Both the position numbers and the translations under genes were made by a program. The notes under the pieces are model-generated. The model saw only the letters and a program-made list of their open reading frames with translations, had not been told where the DNA came from and did not search any database. A stretch of DNA of 33,597 nucleotides from a virus, in IMG/VR virus record IMGVR_UViG_3300014932_000113, positions 1-33,597 of that record, one strand, 5' to 3'. Below are positions 8,498 through 15,879 of this stretch, in pieces (position 1 is the stretch's first letter; each line of letters begins with the position of its first letter).

Positions 8498-8904
8498 TTA
8501 GATACACCAATCTGTTCGTTAATCCACTTTTGCAAATCAACTAGCATCAGCGTGGTTTGAGCGCATTGTCCAGCAAGTTCATTGTAGGCGGAGATAACAT
8601 TAGAGACGCTGGGGGTGTTGGAAATTCCTGGCACTGTACTGCCACTGGCGTTGTTCCACACGCTTGTAGACTTGTAATAATTACGCAAAGCAGCAAGCTT
8701 AGCTTCATGTTCATCTTGAATTCCTTTGGTAACTAATGCGTTTTGTTTCTTGATTGACTCGACATGAACCTCTTGCGCTTTTGCAATCGATTCCGTTTCC
8801 TTCTTGAAAGCCATAAAATCGTTATCGCGTAAATGCCACCCAGCATAAAAAATGCCGAGTAGAAGTAGACTAGCCACACCAATTTTGACATATAGTAAGT
8901 TCAT
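8494..8904 (-). CDS. Rz: Rz-like inner-membrane spanin
   Basis: A 136-residue protein with one N-terminal membrane segment (about residues 6-23, VKIGVASLLLLGIFYAGW) followed by a charged, largely helical periplasmic domain (about 28-75). This is the layout of i-spanins such as lambda Rz, which cross the periplasm to meet the outer-membrane lipoprotein Rz1 and fuse the membranes at lysis. It overlaps the putative holin gene upstream and the endolysin downstream by four bases each. An Rz1 frame is nested inside it (separate entry), which makes the identification strong even though Rz sequences vary widely. Confidence 0.85.
   Translation of the reverse strand: MNLLYVKIGVASLLLLGIFYAGWHLRDNDFMAFKKETESIAKAQEVHVESIKKQNALVTKGIQDEHEAKLAALRNYYKSTSVWNNASGSTVPGISNTPSVSNVISAYNELAGQCAQTTLMLVDLQKWINEQIGVSK
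8547..8714 (-). CDS. Rz1: Rz1-like outer-membrane lipoprotein spanin nested in Rz
   Basis: An open frame of 55 codons lies wholly inside Rz in the +1 frame. It begins MNMKLSLLLCVIITSLQAC: a short basic start, a hydrophobic core and a lipobox LQAC with the lipidated Cys at 19. The mature part is only about 37 residues and Pro-rich (TTPVAVQ, EFPTPP, LSPPT), as in Rz1 proteins. An AAGGA ribosome-binding site lies seven bases before the ATG. A second in-frame ATG at 8708 could also serve. Signal peptide, lipobox, proline content, ribosome site and embedded position agree, so this is a confident o-spanin call. It also shows that the host has an outer membrane. Confidence 0.88.
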   Translation of the reverse strand: MNMKLSLLLCVIITSLQACGTTPVAVQCQEFPTPPASLMLSPPTMNLLDNALKPR

Positions 8905-9089
8905 ATTGGTTTAGAAGTTACAAATCTCAATATAGCCACAATAACTCCGATAATGATGTAACTAATACCATACCAGTTTTCGGGTAAAACGCTTTGAATC
9001 GAGGAGAAATTATCCATTATCGCGCCTAGTACTACTAGCGCGGCAGAGAACCAAATCGTCTTGGAATGGCGTATTTTCTTTTTAATCAT
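8901..9089 (-). CDS. Putative holin, two membrane segments
   Basis: A 62-residue protein with a basic N-terminus (MIKKKIRHSKTIW) and two hydrophobic segments, about residues 12-26 and 43-58, joined by a polar loop. It overlaps the start of Rz by four bases and follows a second membrane protein gene. Size, topology and place in the lysis cassette fit a class II-type holin, which opens the inner membrane to release the endolysin. Holins share little sequence, so the neighbouring 77-residue membrane protein could be the holin instead and this one the antiholin. Confidence 0.65.
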   Translation of the reverse strand: MIKKKIRHSKTIWFSAALVVLGAIMDNFSSIQSVLPENWYGISYIIIGVIVAILRFVTSKPI

Positions 9090-9319
9090 CTGTCAAACAT
9101 ATGCTTCATGAAAGTGTAGATTACGCCAATCGCAATACCTGCACCGGCTAACCATTTAACAAAGACGACTATGTAGGTAGCAGTGTTCCATGCGGCAACT
9201 AAAGACTCAACATCCTTAGAAAGTTTATCTACTTTTTCGGACAACAGTTCGACGTCTTTTCGTAGTAACGCGTCACTTACTGCTTCAAGTTGATTTGGTT
9301 GCATGGCCAAGATACTCAT
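9086..9319 (-). CDS. Membrane protein of the lysis cassette (holin or antiholin candidate)
   Basis: A 77-residue protein with a helical heptad-like region at about residues 10-44 (LLRKDVELLSEKVDKLSKDV) and one strong membrane segment at about 49-70. The form, a coiled coil followed by one transmembrane helix, resembles the XhlA-type accessory lysis proteins. It overlaps the metallopeptidase-like gene upstream by 35 bases and the putative holin by four. A second in-frame ATG occurs at residue 6; neither start has a strong ribosome-binding site, so coupling to the upstream gene is likely. Confidence 0.6.
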   Translation of the reverse strand: MSILAMQPNQLEAVSDALLRKDVELLSEKVDKLSKDVESLVAAWNTATYIVVFVKWLAGAGIAIGVIYTFMKHMFDR

Positions 9320-9590
9320 AAAAATTAGGGTTGTCTTTTAACAGAGCGATAATTCCCGTTGCAGTGCAATGGACTTGCCTTTCTGTCATACCAAGTTGCA
9401 TGGCATCATCGATTGCGTGGATGAGTTCGTGCAACACTGTGTCCGCTTCAAATGCAAGTTGCTGCTCGGTGCGGACCCGAACAACTTGTTTCTCATAATC
9501 ATATTCACCCCAAGCTTTTGGCATTTCTTCTTCAGAAACCCAAATGACTGGAATATCCCGACCAACGATCCTAATCTTTGGTGGGAGCAT
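9285..9590 (-). CDS. Small HExxH zinc-metallopeptidase-like protein
   Basis: A 101-residue protein with HELIHAIDD at residues 54-62, a HExxH zinc site in a predicted helix, after a beta-rich N-terminus (IRIVGRDIPVIWVSEEEM). Short minimal gluzincin-like proteins with HELxH occur in phage genomes and resemble the SprT and ImmA/IrrE folds. A third zinc ligand cannot be fixed from the sequence; His74 (RQVHC) and several Glu residues are candidates. It lies between the tail collar gene and the lysis cassette. Its substrate is unknown; a role in virion maturation or host protein cleavage would be a guess. Confidence 0.65.
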   Translation of the reverse strand: MLPPKIRIVGRDIPVIWVSEEEMPKAWGEYDYEKQVVRVRTEQQLAFEADTVLHELIHAIDDAMQLGMTERQVHCTATGIIALLKDNPNFYEYLGHATKST

Positions 9591-9596
9591 GGCTTA

Positions 9597-10304
9597 TTAG
9601 GCTTTCATAATGTATGCGAGTGCATAGTACGGTGGCAAATTGGCGTTAGTTCCGCTTGTACCAGTAGAAGCATTAGAAACAGTAATTCCAGTTGTAGAAG
9701 TTCCTGTATTTGTAGTGCCAATAGCATTTGGATTTCCTGAAGCCGCTTGTCCTGGCCCACCAAGAAGAACTGCACCTGAATGTAAATGGCCTGGATCAGT
9801 TACGGTTGCCGTATGGGTATGGGTAACTACAATTGAATCAGCAGAACCACCAGTTGCCGCTACGGCATAGGTATCACCAGCGCCAATAACAAATCTATTT
9901 TTTAAATTAGGAGTGCTATTTGTGCCATCGCATAAATACCAACCAGTTGGGACGCTAGCAATTGAGCCCGACCACAACATGATCATGCCAGTAACAAATG
10001 CATTACCCCAAGTAGGTGTTGCGCTAGATCCTGCTGAAACTAATACTTGGCCAGAAGTACCAACAGAACCGCTAAGTTTAAGTTGACCAGTAATGTTTTG
10101 AATACCAGAAACTGTTTGAGTTCCGGCAACGGTAAGCGTTTTTCCGGAGCCTACATTTAGGCCTACTGAAGTGCCAGTTCCATCGCCCTTAAAAATACCG
10201 TCAAGGGTATCTAAGTCAGTATTAAGCTTGGTTCCCCAGGTATCGGTTGACGCGCCAACTTCTGGCTTTGTCATTCCTAGGTTCGTGGTGGTGGTATCTG
10301 CCAT
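9597..10304 (-). CDS. Tail collar-domain fibre protein
   Basis: A 235-residue protein. The N-terminal part (1-100) is Gly/Thr-rich beta structure opening [20 protein letters not shown], a start often seen on phage fibre proteins. A collar domain follows at about 106-143 with [20 protein letters not shown]. The C-terminus has a His-rich [15 protein letters not shown] segment (161-175) like the metal-binding region of T4 gp12-type fibres, and ends [13 protein letters not shown], the normal end of the domain. It is likely a distal tail-fibre or spike component that touches the cell surface. It is the last of the fibre genes before the lysis cassette. Confidence 0.82.
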   Translation of the reverse strand: MADTTTTNLGMTKPEVGASTDTWGTKLNTDLDTLDGIFKGDGTGTSVGLNVGSGKTLTVAGTQTVSGIQNITGQLKLSGSVGTSGQVLVSAGSSATPTWGNAFVTGMIMLWSGSIASVPTGWYLCDGTNSTPNLKNRFVIGAGDTYAVAATGGSADSIVVTHTHTATVTDPGHLHSGAVLLGGPGQAASGNPNAIGTTNTGTSTTGITVSNASTGTSGTNANLPPYYALAYIMKA

Positions 10305-10313
10305 TTCTTGCCT

Positions 10314-11048
10314 CTATTGTGGGGGTAAGCCTTCGGGGTTAATTATAGTCCAAATTCCAGTATTATCGTCTTTTTTGACCCAAACCGTAGACACATCAGA
10401 CTGCGGTGCCCAAGTAGGTACGCTAGGGTCTGGCTCAGGTTCCCATAGTAATCTGCGGGTCATTGCGTCTTGGGCATTTAAAGCGTCTAAAAGATTGACG
10501 TTATATACTGACCCCGCGGCGCTATAGTCGTCTACAACAGATCCCCAAGCTACAATTTGCATAGCAAAAACCATATTATTTGCGTAAGCATTTTGGCCAG
10601 ATAATGCTTCGGCAGCGTTAGCCACCATTGTAAGAATGGCGGTTTGGGCGGCGTCGGCCGTAGCAGCTTCAGCTTGGCTTACAAAATAGACAAAAGACGG
10701 AACTGTTGTATCGGTTGCAGATCCTGTTTCAGTAACGGCAGCAGCTAAAGTTAATTGATAAGCCAAAGCATCTGCAACAGATACAATTTCCGTAATAGCC
10801 GCCGGTAGGGTTAATGTAGCGGCTAAAACTTCATTTGCGGAACTAGTTTCTGATAAAGCTACTGGTATTACAATGACGGCCGCTATGACATCTGCTGTAG
10901 TAACCGATTCGGATAACGCCATAGCAAATGAAATTGCTGAAATATAAGCATCGTTTGCGGAAGCAGATTCAATGATTCCAGCGGAAAAAATCCCTACTGT
11001 TTGAGCAGTAGAAAAACCATTAGCCGAAATTGGAATATATCCAAACAT
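10314..11048 (-). CDS. Tail-associated protein with 20-residue repeats
   Basis: A 244-residue protein. Residues 26-165 fall into seven tandem 20-residue units of the form (S/T/A)E(S/T)xSxA(D/N)xxxAxxxxxPAA; the clearest are ALSESVTTADVIAAVIVIPV and ALSETSSANEVLAATLTLPA. The C-terminal 50 residues have a linker rich in Pro, Trp and Glu, and STVWVKKDDNTGIWTIINPE, a common form at the ends of phage fibre proteins. The repeats suggest a regular extended stalk or beta solenoid (inference). Its stop and start meet neighbours with no gap, so it belongs to the fibre operon. Confidence 0.6.
   Translation of the reverse strand: MFGYIPISANGFSTAQTVGIFSAGIIESASANDAYISAISFAMALSESVTTADVIAAVIVIPVALSETSSANEVLAATLTLPAAITEIVSVADALAYQLTLAAAVTETGSATDTTVPSFVYFVSQAEAATADAAQTAILTMVANAAEALSGQNAYANNMVFAMQIVAWGSVVDDYSAAGSVYNVNLLDALNAQDAMTRRLLWEPEPDPSVPTWAPQSDVSTVWVKKDDNTGIWTIINPEGLPPQ
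10554..10973 (-). repeat. Seven tandem 60-bp coding repeats
   Basis: This is the segment of the 244-residue gene that encodes the 20-residue units (residues 26-165). The repeats are diverged in DNA but keep exact 20-codon spacing with no insertion or deletion. The amino-acid register (Glu at the second position, Ala at the seventh, hydrophobic end) is clearer than the DNA identity, so the array is old or under selection for protein shape. Confidence 0.7.
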
Positions 11049-11275
11049 TAGCCTACCAAAGCCTTTACTTCATCTTCAGTTAAACCCAATGCGGCTAGTT
11101 TAGCTAGTGCAGAAGCCTTTGTATCAATGATTGCTTGTGCATCAGTTTGGGCTTGTGCAGTTACGGCTTGTAGGTCGTAAGCTACTTCATTGCCGTCTGC
11201 ATCGTAAGCGGTATCGCCACGAATAACAGTTACTTGTGGATATAGTTTTATGATTGCTTGTCCTAAATTAATCAT
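11048..11275 (-). CDS. Small fibre-region protein, paralogue of the 84-residue protein
   Basis: A 75-residue protein. It matches the 84-residue protein at 12971-13225 at both ends: MINL at the start, the VIRGDxAYDxxGNEVAYD block at about residues 17-34, and LxALGLTxDExKA at the end. The middle is a charged Ala/Gln-rich helix of different length. It overlaps the 158-residue gene upstream by four bases. The function is unknown; a chaperone or small fibre part is plausible because each copy lies directly after a paralogous fibre gene. Confidence 0.65.
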   Translation of the reverse strand: MINLGQAIIKLYPQVTVIRGDTAYDADGNEVAYDLQAVTAQAQTDAQAIIDTKASALAKLAALGLTEDEVKALVG

Positions 11276-11748
11276 TGTGCAATTTCCATAAGAGTAATTG
11301 TTGATGTAACACTATTTACTTGTGTATAACTTAAAGAAACATTTAAAAGACTATTTTGTTGGGTTTTATAAGTTGTAGCAGAAGTAGTAGCTGGGCTATC
11401 TAAATAAGAAGTGCAAATAGAACCAATATAATTTGGAGAAGAAGAATTTGTATATCCAGCCGCAGTATCTAATGTAATTAAAGTTGTGCTTCCTCTTAAA
11501 AGTCTTAATCCTAAACCAGTAGCATTAGATTTAGCACATCCACATTGTTCAACAAAAACAAGAATTTTACTTGTAGCAAATTTAGGTGTAATGGTTGCAG
11601 TTAATCCAATATCAGTCCAAGTTGATGTTGTTATTTGCACTTCAGTTGAATAAGTAGCATTAACCACTTGAATAACACTACCAGCACTAGCTTGTGTAGT
11701 AGCGTTGTTAAATGTAAGACCATTAGTCCCATCAATAATCATGCTCAT
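11272..11748 (-). CDS. Beta-rich tail-fibre protein, copy 2 of duplicated module
   Basis: A 158-residue Ser/Thr-rich protein. From residue about 24 it aligns with the 190-residue protein at 13222-13794: VIQVVNATY, then a DxGLTxxITPKFATSKILV block, then YLDSPATTS, and a final ITLMEIAQ. This form is common at the tips or side domains of fibres in aquatic phages. Its N-terminus (MSMIIDGTNGLTFNNATTQ) is typical of short trimerising fibre starts. It starts on an ATGA overlap with the 55-residue gene. Exact role unknown. Confidence 0.68.
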   Translation of the reverse strand: MSMIIDGTNGLTFNNATTQASAGSVIQVVNATYSTEVQITTSTWTDIGLTATITPKFATSKILVFVEQCGCAKSNATGLGLRLLRGSTTLITLDTAAGYTNSSSPNYIGSICTSYLDSPATTSATTYKTQQNSLLNVSLSYTQVNSVTSTITLMEIAQ

Positions 11749-11912
11749 GCTTGCTCCTCAGCAGGAAGTGGAGTGTTACCTTCAGCTACCCATTTTAGGT
11801 AGGCTTGGTAATCTGTGTTGTCAGGTGCAAAAGGAATTGATGCGTTGTCTGATAAGCGTTTAAGTGACTTTGATGGATTTCCATTCCAATCATTTGGATT
11901 TAATTTATACAT
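11745..11912 (-). CDS. Small tail-region protein with NxDYxxYxxW motif
   Basis: A 55-residue frame begins one base after the stop of the 352-residue fibre gene and ends in an ATGA overlap with the next gene. It contains DNTDYQAYLKWVAEGNTPLP, a motif I recall from the C-terminus of tail-fibre assembly and small tail proteins in many phages. Tight spacing on both sides and the motif support a real gene. A fibre chaperone role is a guess from the motif. Confidence 0.7.
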   Translation of the reverse strand: MYKLNPNDWNGNPSKSLKRLSDNASIPFAPDNTDYQAYLKWVAEGNTPLPAEEQA

Positions 11913-12971
11913 TTATAATTCCGCAGAAAAAGCTAAAGCAGTTAAATAAATTGTTGCTCCGGGACCCGATGAAATTGCGTACACATCCCAATTATAGTTA
12001 TTACTTATAGAAAATACATCACCAGAATACCCACCGTCAGAACCAAGTGTGTATGTTGCCGTTGGTGTTGTTCTCATTCCTTGAGCAATAAATGCGGCAA
12101 CTCTGCGCCTAGTCGTATAGTAAGTTGAAACTTGGGCTAAATCATAATGAAAACTTGTTCCGTAGTTAATGTAATAACGCTGGCACAAATATAACTCTTG
12201 CTGATATTGACGATACTCATAACCAGTAGCATTACTACCTACTTCTAGTTGAACACCAGTAATGTAGAAAGTTGCTCCGTTTGTTCCTACTACGGATGTT
12301 GCTCCTGTGGCAGATTCATAATCTGCAGAAGCCCATGAGCCAGCAGTACCACTATAAGTTGAACCTACCCCTAATCCAAAGCTAACATACAATCCTCTGC
12401 CGTTTGTAGCACCAACCCATGTACCAGCAGTAGCACCAGTAATTGTTACTGTTTTGTATTCGTAAGTGTTTGCAGAAGAAATTGTGTATGTAAATGGATA
12501 GCAATAATTAGTTGCACTATTTTGAAGAACACCTCCAAATGTGCCTGTTAATGAAGATGACACCCAAAAACTCAATGTAACTGTTTTGGCACTAGCAGTA
12601 CCAAACTGTAAATCGGCAGTATTAAAACCTTCAATTCTTTGTTGAATATTGAAATAATCGCCAGCACCTAAAGAATAAGCTGACAAAGATGTAATTCCTA
12701 AAGCATAACTAAATCCAGCGGCTAAAGCATTTCCAGTTGTGGCAATTTGTTGGACTGAATATTTAGATGCTTGTGAATTAGAAGTAGCCCATCTATCAAG
12801 TGTATAACTTGTTCCACTTGATGGAGTAACGCTAGCACCAGCATTTCTTTGGTCAATAACCATCGCACCATTGATAATGCGATTCTTCATAATAGAAGCA
12901 TTACCAGCACCTAATATGCCACCGCTAGTAGAAGTCTGAATTACATCAGCGTTTACTGTTCCGTAAGCCAT
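11913..12971 (-). CDS. Tail-fibre or spike protein
   Basis: A 352-residue protein. The first part contains NRIINGAMVIDQRNAGASVT and TLDRW (about 30-62), a block I recall from many aquatic phage fibre proteins. A jelly-roll-like beta domain follows, with FYITGVQLEVGSNATGYEYR at about 235-254 and LCQRYYINYG, the usual end of carbohydrate-binding-like fibre domains. The last 80 residues are probably the variable receptor-binding tip. It lies between the two copies of the duplicated fibre module. Host-surface binding is inferred from family and place. Confidence 0.75.
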   Translation of the reverse strand: MAYGTVNADVIQTSTSGGILGAGNASIMKNRIINGAMVIDQRNAGASVTPSSGTSYTLDRWATSNSQASKYSVQQIATTGNALAAGFSYALGITSLSAYSLGAGDYFNIQQRIEGFNTADLQFGTASAKTVTLSFWVSSSLTGTFGGVLQNSATNYCYPFTYTISSANTYEYKTVTITGATAGTWVGATNGRGLYVSFGLGVGSTYSGTAGSWASADYESATGATSVVGTNGATFYITGVQLEVGSNATGYEYRQYQQELYLCQRYYINYGTSFHYDLAQVSTYYTTRRRVAAFIAQGMRTTPTATYTLGSDGGYSGDVFSISNNYNWDVYAISSGPGATIYLTALAFSAEL

Positions 12972-13225
12972 TATGTAGTCCCTAAAATTGCTTTAATTTC
13001 ATCAGCAGTTAAGCCAAGTGCAGTCAATTTATTTTGTGCTGATTGTTTAGCAGTTATTTCTGCTTCTTGTTTAGCAGTTTCTTCAGCTTGTAATTCAGCT
13101 AATTTAGCTTCTGCGGCAGATTTGTCGTATGCGACTTCATTACCTTCTTGGTCATAGGCTATATCGCCACGAATAACTTTAATATCAGAATTAAGTGCAT
13201 AAATAGCATCATGTAAATTAATCAT
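12971..13225 (-). CDS. Small fibre-region protein, paralogue of the 75-residue protein
   Basis: An 84-residue protein that shares VIRGDIAYDQEGNEVAYD and LTALGLTADEIKAILG with the 75-residue protein at 11048-11275. Its middle is a longer Glu/Ala/Gln-rich helix likely to form a coiled coil. It overlaps the upstream 190-residue gene by four bases and shares one base with the downstream fibre gene. Function unknown. Confidence 0.65.
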   Translation of the reverse strand: MINLHDAIYALNSDIKVIRGDIAYDQEGNEVAYDKSAAEAKLAELQAEETAKQEAEITAKQSAQNKLTALGLTADEIKAILGTT

Positions 13226-13794
13226 GCCGCAATCTCCATTAAAATAATTGATGCTGGTGCAGATGTTCCTGTTTGATTAATAAGAAAAGTTCTGCCACTT
13301 TCTGCATAATATTGAAGTTTATATGTTGTAGATGATGTTGTTGCTGGGCTATCTAAATATTGTAAAGACCAAAGGTTTGACATATTTATTTGAACTCCAA
13401 CTGCAAGTTGAACATCTAAATAAACACTTAATGTATTTGGTGACCAAATTCCAGTCGAGCCTCTAACTAATTGAAATGCGCCACCAGAATCTCTAGAATT
13501 AGCTGAAGGATAAGTTTGCCATTGTGCGCTAACTAAAACAAGAATTTTGCTTGTTGCAAATTTAGGAGTAATAGAAACAGTTAAACCAGTATCAACAAAA
13601 GAAGTTGATGTAGTGCTAGAACTTGTGCCATAAGTAGCGTTAACGACTTGAATAACACCACCTGATTGTGGGCTACCAGTAGTTAATACTGTGCCTGTGC
13701 TTGCTGGCAATGTAATAGTATTTGTTCCTGATACGGCTGGAGCAGCTAAAGTAATAGCACCGCTTGTATCGCCACTTATAATTACTGAACTCAT
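13222..13794 (-). CDS. Beta-rich tail-fibre protein, copy 1 of duplicated module
   Basis: About 190 residues. The start chosen is ATG at 13794, which overlaps the stop of the upstream gene as ATGA; an earlier in-frame ATG at 13806 is possible. The N-terminal part (SGDTSGAITLAAPAVSGTNT) is a common fibre module with the TITLPASTGTVLTTG segment. From there it aligns with the 158-residue protein through GVIQVVNATYG, TPKFATSKILV, YLDSPATTSSTTYK and the final ILMEIAA. It probably forms a surface-exposed fibre domain. Confidence 0.7.
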   Translation of the reverse strand: MSSVIISGDTSGAITLAAPAVSGTNTITLPASTGTVLTTGSPQSGGVIQVVNATYGTSSSTTSTSFVDTGLTVSITPKFATSKILVLVSAQWQTYPSANSRDSGGAFQLVRGSTGIWSPNTLSVYLDVQLAVGVQINMSNLWSLQYLDSPATTSSTTYKLQYYAESGRTFLINQTGTSAPASIILMEIAA

Positions 13795-14942
13795 AGAACC
13801 ACCCATCTAGAACCGCTAGTAACTGTTACAGATTTACCGCTTGCAACTGTTACAGGGCCTACTGAATGACCGCTATATCCACTTGCAATTGTGTAACTTG
13901 TTCCAACAGTTAAATTATTAACAAAAATACCATTACTTGCTACTTGTTGTGGTGCGCTTTGGTCACCAGTGGAAGGATTCCATTTTAATTCTGTAGAACT
14001 CGTATAAGCAGTAGATAATGTTCCGCTAGTTGAAGCGGCAAATAAAGGATAACGAGTAGCATTAGTAGTTGTATCGTCTGTAATGGTTGCGCCACCTGAA
14101 GGAGTTGTCCAAGTAGGAGCAGCAGCAGAACCACCTGAAGTTAATACTTGACCTGAAGTACCATAACCTGTTGTACCGCTAAGGGCAGGTGTAGTACCTA
14201 AGTTAGTGCTTAAGCCGATAGCACCTGAAGCGTTAATAACGTGTGATGATTGTCCTGCTGTGCCGTAGGTTAAGTATGTTTTGTAACCATTACCAGAACC
14301 AACAGACACATCACCATCATGTCCTGAGAAATAAATACCATTGTTAATACTATAAAAATCTGATGGAGTGCTTGAACTAAATACAGAAGAGTTCATACCA
14401 AACTCACCGTAATTGGTTGAGTCAGTACCGATGTCGTTACTTAATACATAATTGGTAGAAGCTCCTGCAGTTCCTGATTTGTTCTGCATAAGAAACTGTA
14501 AGTAACTACTTGCTACAGTTGCACCTGAAGCGTATGCTGAATTAGAAGCATTAAAACTTAATACAGGAGTAGTACTAGTTGAAGAACTTGTAGCTAATTG
14601 TGGAACAGTTGCTGTTCCTAGTGAATCTTGTATAACTGCTTTTTTAGCCGTATAGTCACACCATACGTCTTTTGTACCTGTAGTAAAGCTTACTGCAGAT
14701 CCTGAATTAGATGAAGATAATACGGTAGTCCTGGTTAGAATTAAACCAGTTGCATCAAGAGTACCATAACCAACCTCCCAGTTTGAACCTGATTGGTCAG
14801 CTATGGTGTAATACGTTGTGTTGCTGGCTCCTACTCCAGCAGAAAAGGATTGATAACCTGCTTGAGCACCGAGCAGAGTTGCTGCTCCTGTGCCTACAAC
14901 AATAGTAGTTTCTTTAACCCGATCCGCTAGAACGAAAGCCAT
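13791..14942 (-). CDS. Long tail-fibre protein
   Basis: A 383-residue protein that begins MAFVLADRVKETTIVVGTG and continues with the SNWEVGYGTLDATG and TTGTKDVWCDYTAKKA blocks (to about residue 110), an N-terminal domain I recall from many tailed-phage fibre proteins, probably the virion-proximal end. The rest is Ser/Thr/Gly-rich beta structure with repeat-like GTSGQVLTSGGSAAAPTW at about 260-280, a short motif also seen in the collar protein ([18 protein letters not shown]). It is the first and largest gene of the fibre run. Confidence 0.75.
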   Translation of the reverse strand: MAFVLADRVKETTIVVGTGAATLLGAQAGYQSFSAGVGASNTTYYTIADQSGSNWEVGYGTLDATGLILTRTTVLSSSNSGSAVSFTTGTKDVWCDYTAKKAVIQDSLGTATVPQLATSSSTSTTPVLSFNASNSAYASGATVASSYLQFLMQNKSGTAGASTNYVLSNDIGTDSTNYGEFGMNSSVFSSSTPSDFYSINNGIYFSGHDGDVSVGSGNGYKTYLTYGTAGQSSHVINASGAIGLSTNLGTTPALSGTTGYGTSGQVLTSGGSAAAPTWTTPSGGATITDDTTTNATRYPLFAASTSGTLSTAYTSSTELKWNPSTGDQSAPQQVASNGIFVNNLTVGTSYTIASGYSGHSVGPVTVASGKSVTVTSGSRWVVL

Positions 14943-14951
14943 ATATTCCTA

Positions 14952-15317
14952 TTAACTAAATTGTACTTTAAAAGTAAACTGAATTGAATCTCCGTTGCTT
15001 AAAGCAATACCAGTAAAGTCACCTTTAACAAACAAGTTACCTGAAGAAGTAGCATCAAACAAACCAGCATTAGTGATTGTCTCACCAGTTGCTGCAGTCT
15101 GAGTACCAACTACTTGAAAAGTATCATTGGTTGTAGAAGTTGTAACTTGAGTGGCTGTGCCTGAGACACGAGGAGTCACTTCAGTAAACAAAGTTGTGTC
15201 AGTCGCACCAGTTGTACCTGCACCAGTACCCCAAGCAACATAGCTTGGTGTAGTACCTGATCCGTTGATACGGCTAGTTACGATGGCACGACCAGTGTTA
15301 ACTAGTAGTGTAGCCAT
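14952..15317 (-). CDS. Small beta-rich structural protein
   Basis: A 121-residue Thr/Gly-rich protein: MATLLVNTGRAIVTSRINGS at the start, YVAWGTGAGTTG at about 26-37, and ITNAGLFDATSSGNLFVKGD near residues 81-100. The pattern recurs in tail or baseplate-proximal proteins next to fibre genes in related phages. It overlaps a 50-residue gene upstream by 16 bases. A virion role is inferred from composition and place. Confidence 0.62.
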   Translation of the reverse strand: MATLLVNTGRAIVTSRINGSGTTPSYVAWGTGAGTTGATDTTLFTEVTPRVSGTATQVTTSTTNDTFQVVGTQTAATGETITNAGLFDATSSGNLFVKGDFTGIALSNGDSIQFTFKVQFS

Positions 15318-15454
15318 TTTTTAATTCTCCAAATAAACATCTTGATAGGGTTGCAATGGTAGTAATCTATAACGCCAAGTTCCACTTTACTGCCATCAGC
15401 ACGAATGATGGTAGCAACAAGTTGGATTTCTTTAGCGTCTAGATTAGTTTGCAT
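15302..15454 (-). CDS. Small conserved phage protein (50 residues)
   Basis: The frame starts ATG on a TAATG overlap with the stop of the 137-residue gene and runs 16 bases into the 121-residue gene. The product has IIRADGSKVELGVIDYYH and a basic, aromatic end (IKMFIWRIKKWLHY). Short proteins of the form TIxRADGxxxxLGxxxYxHxNPxK occur in structural regions of other phages, in my recollection. It fills the only gap in this part of the operon. Function unknown. Confidence 0.6.
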   Translation of the reverse strand: MQTNLDAKEIQLVATIIRADGSKVELGVIDYYHCNPIKMFIWRIKKWLHY

Positions 15455-15867
15455 TACGTATGTTGTTTTACCAACTCAAGAACGATTGTAAATGTTAAGA
15501 CTTGCCCTGTGCCTTCATAATCAAAGGTAGCTACAATATCTCCTGTTGGGCTGGCAGCATTATTAATAATACCACCATAGTGTCTAGCTTCTACTTTACC
15601 ACGTCCTGCAAAGTTCCAGAACACAGTATTAGCAGAAGCACCCTTCCAAAGGACGTTCACAGTTAATAAATCTTCTACGTCGTAAGTGATTTTATCAACA
15701 CGTAAACGGTTAGCTTTAACGCCATTAATATCAAAGTCACTTAAGTTAGCAGGGGCAACAATAGTGTAAACACCAGCGTCCGTAGCTGTTAAAGTACCTT
15801 CGTATTTGATTACAACATGGCGAGGGCCGTCAACTAATATTTGAGGTGTTTGAATGACAGTAGTCAT
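15454..15867 (-). CDS. Putative structural protein
   Basis: A 137-residue beta-rich protein with DGPRHVVIKYEGTLTATDAG near the start, RLRVDKITYDVED at about 54-66, NVLWKGASANTVFWNFAGRG at about 70-89 and a final strand LTFTIVLELVK. No catalytic motif. Its place, two genes after the capsid operon break and before fibre genes, fits a virion or tail-connector protein. The assignment is by context only. Confidence 0.55.
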   Translation of the reverse strand: MTTVIQTPQILVDGPRHVVIKYEGTLTATDAGVYTIVAPANLSDFDINGVKANRLRVDKITYDVEDLLTVNVLWKGASANTVFWNFAGRGKVEARHYGGIINNAASPTGDIVATFDYEGTGQVLTFTIVLELVKQHT

Positions 15868-15879
15868 GTAAGCCCCCTA

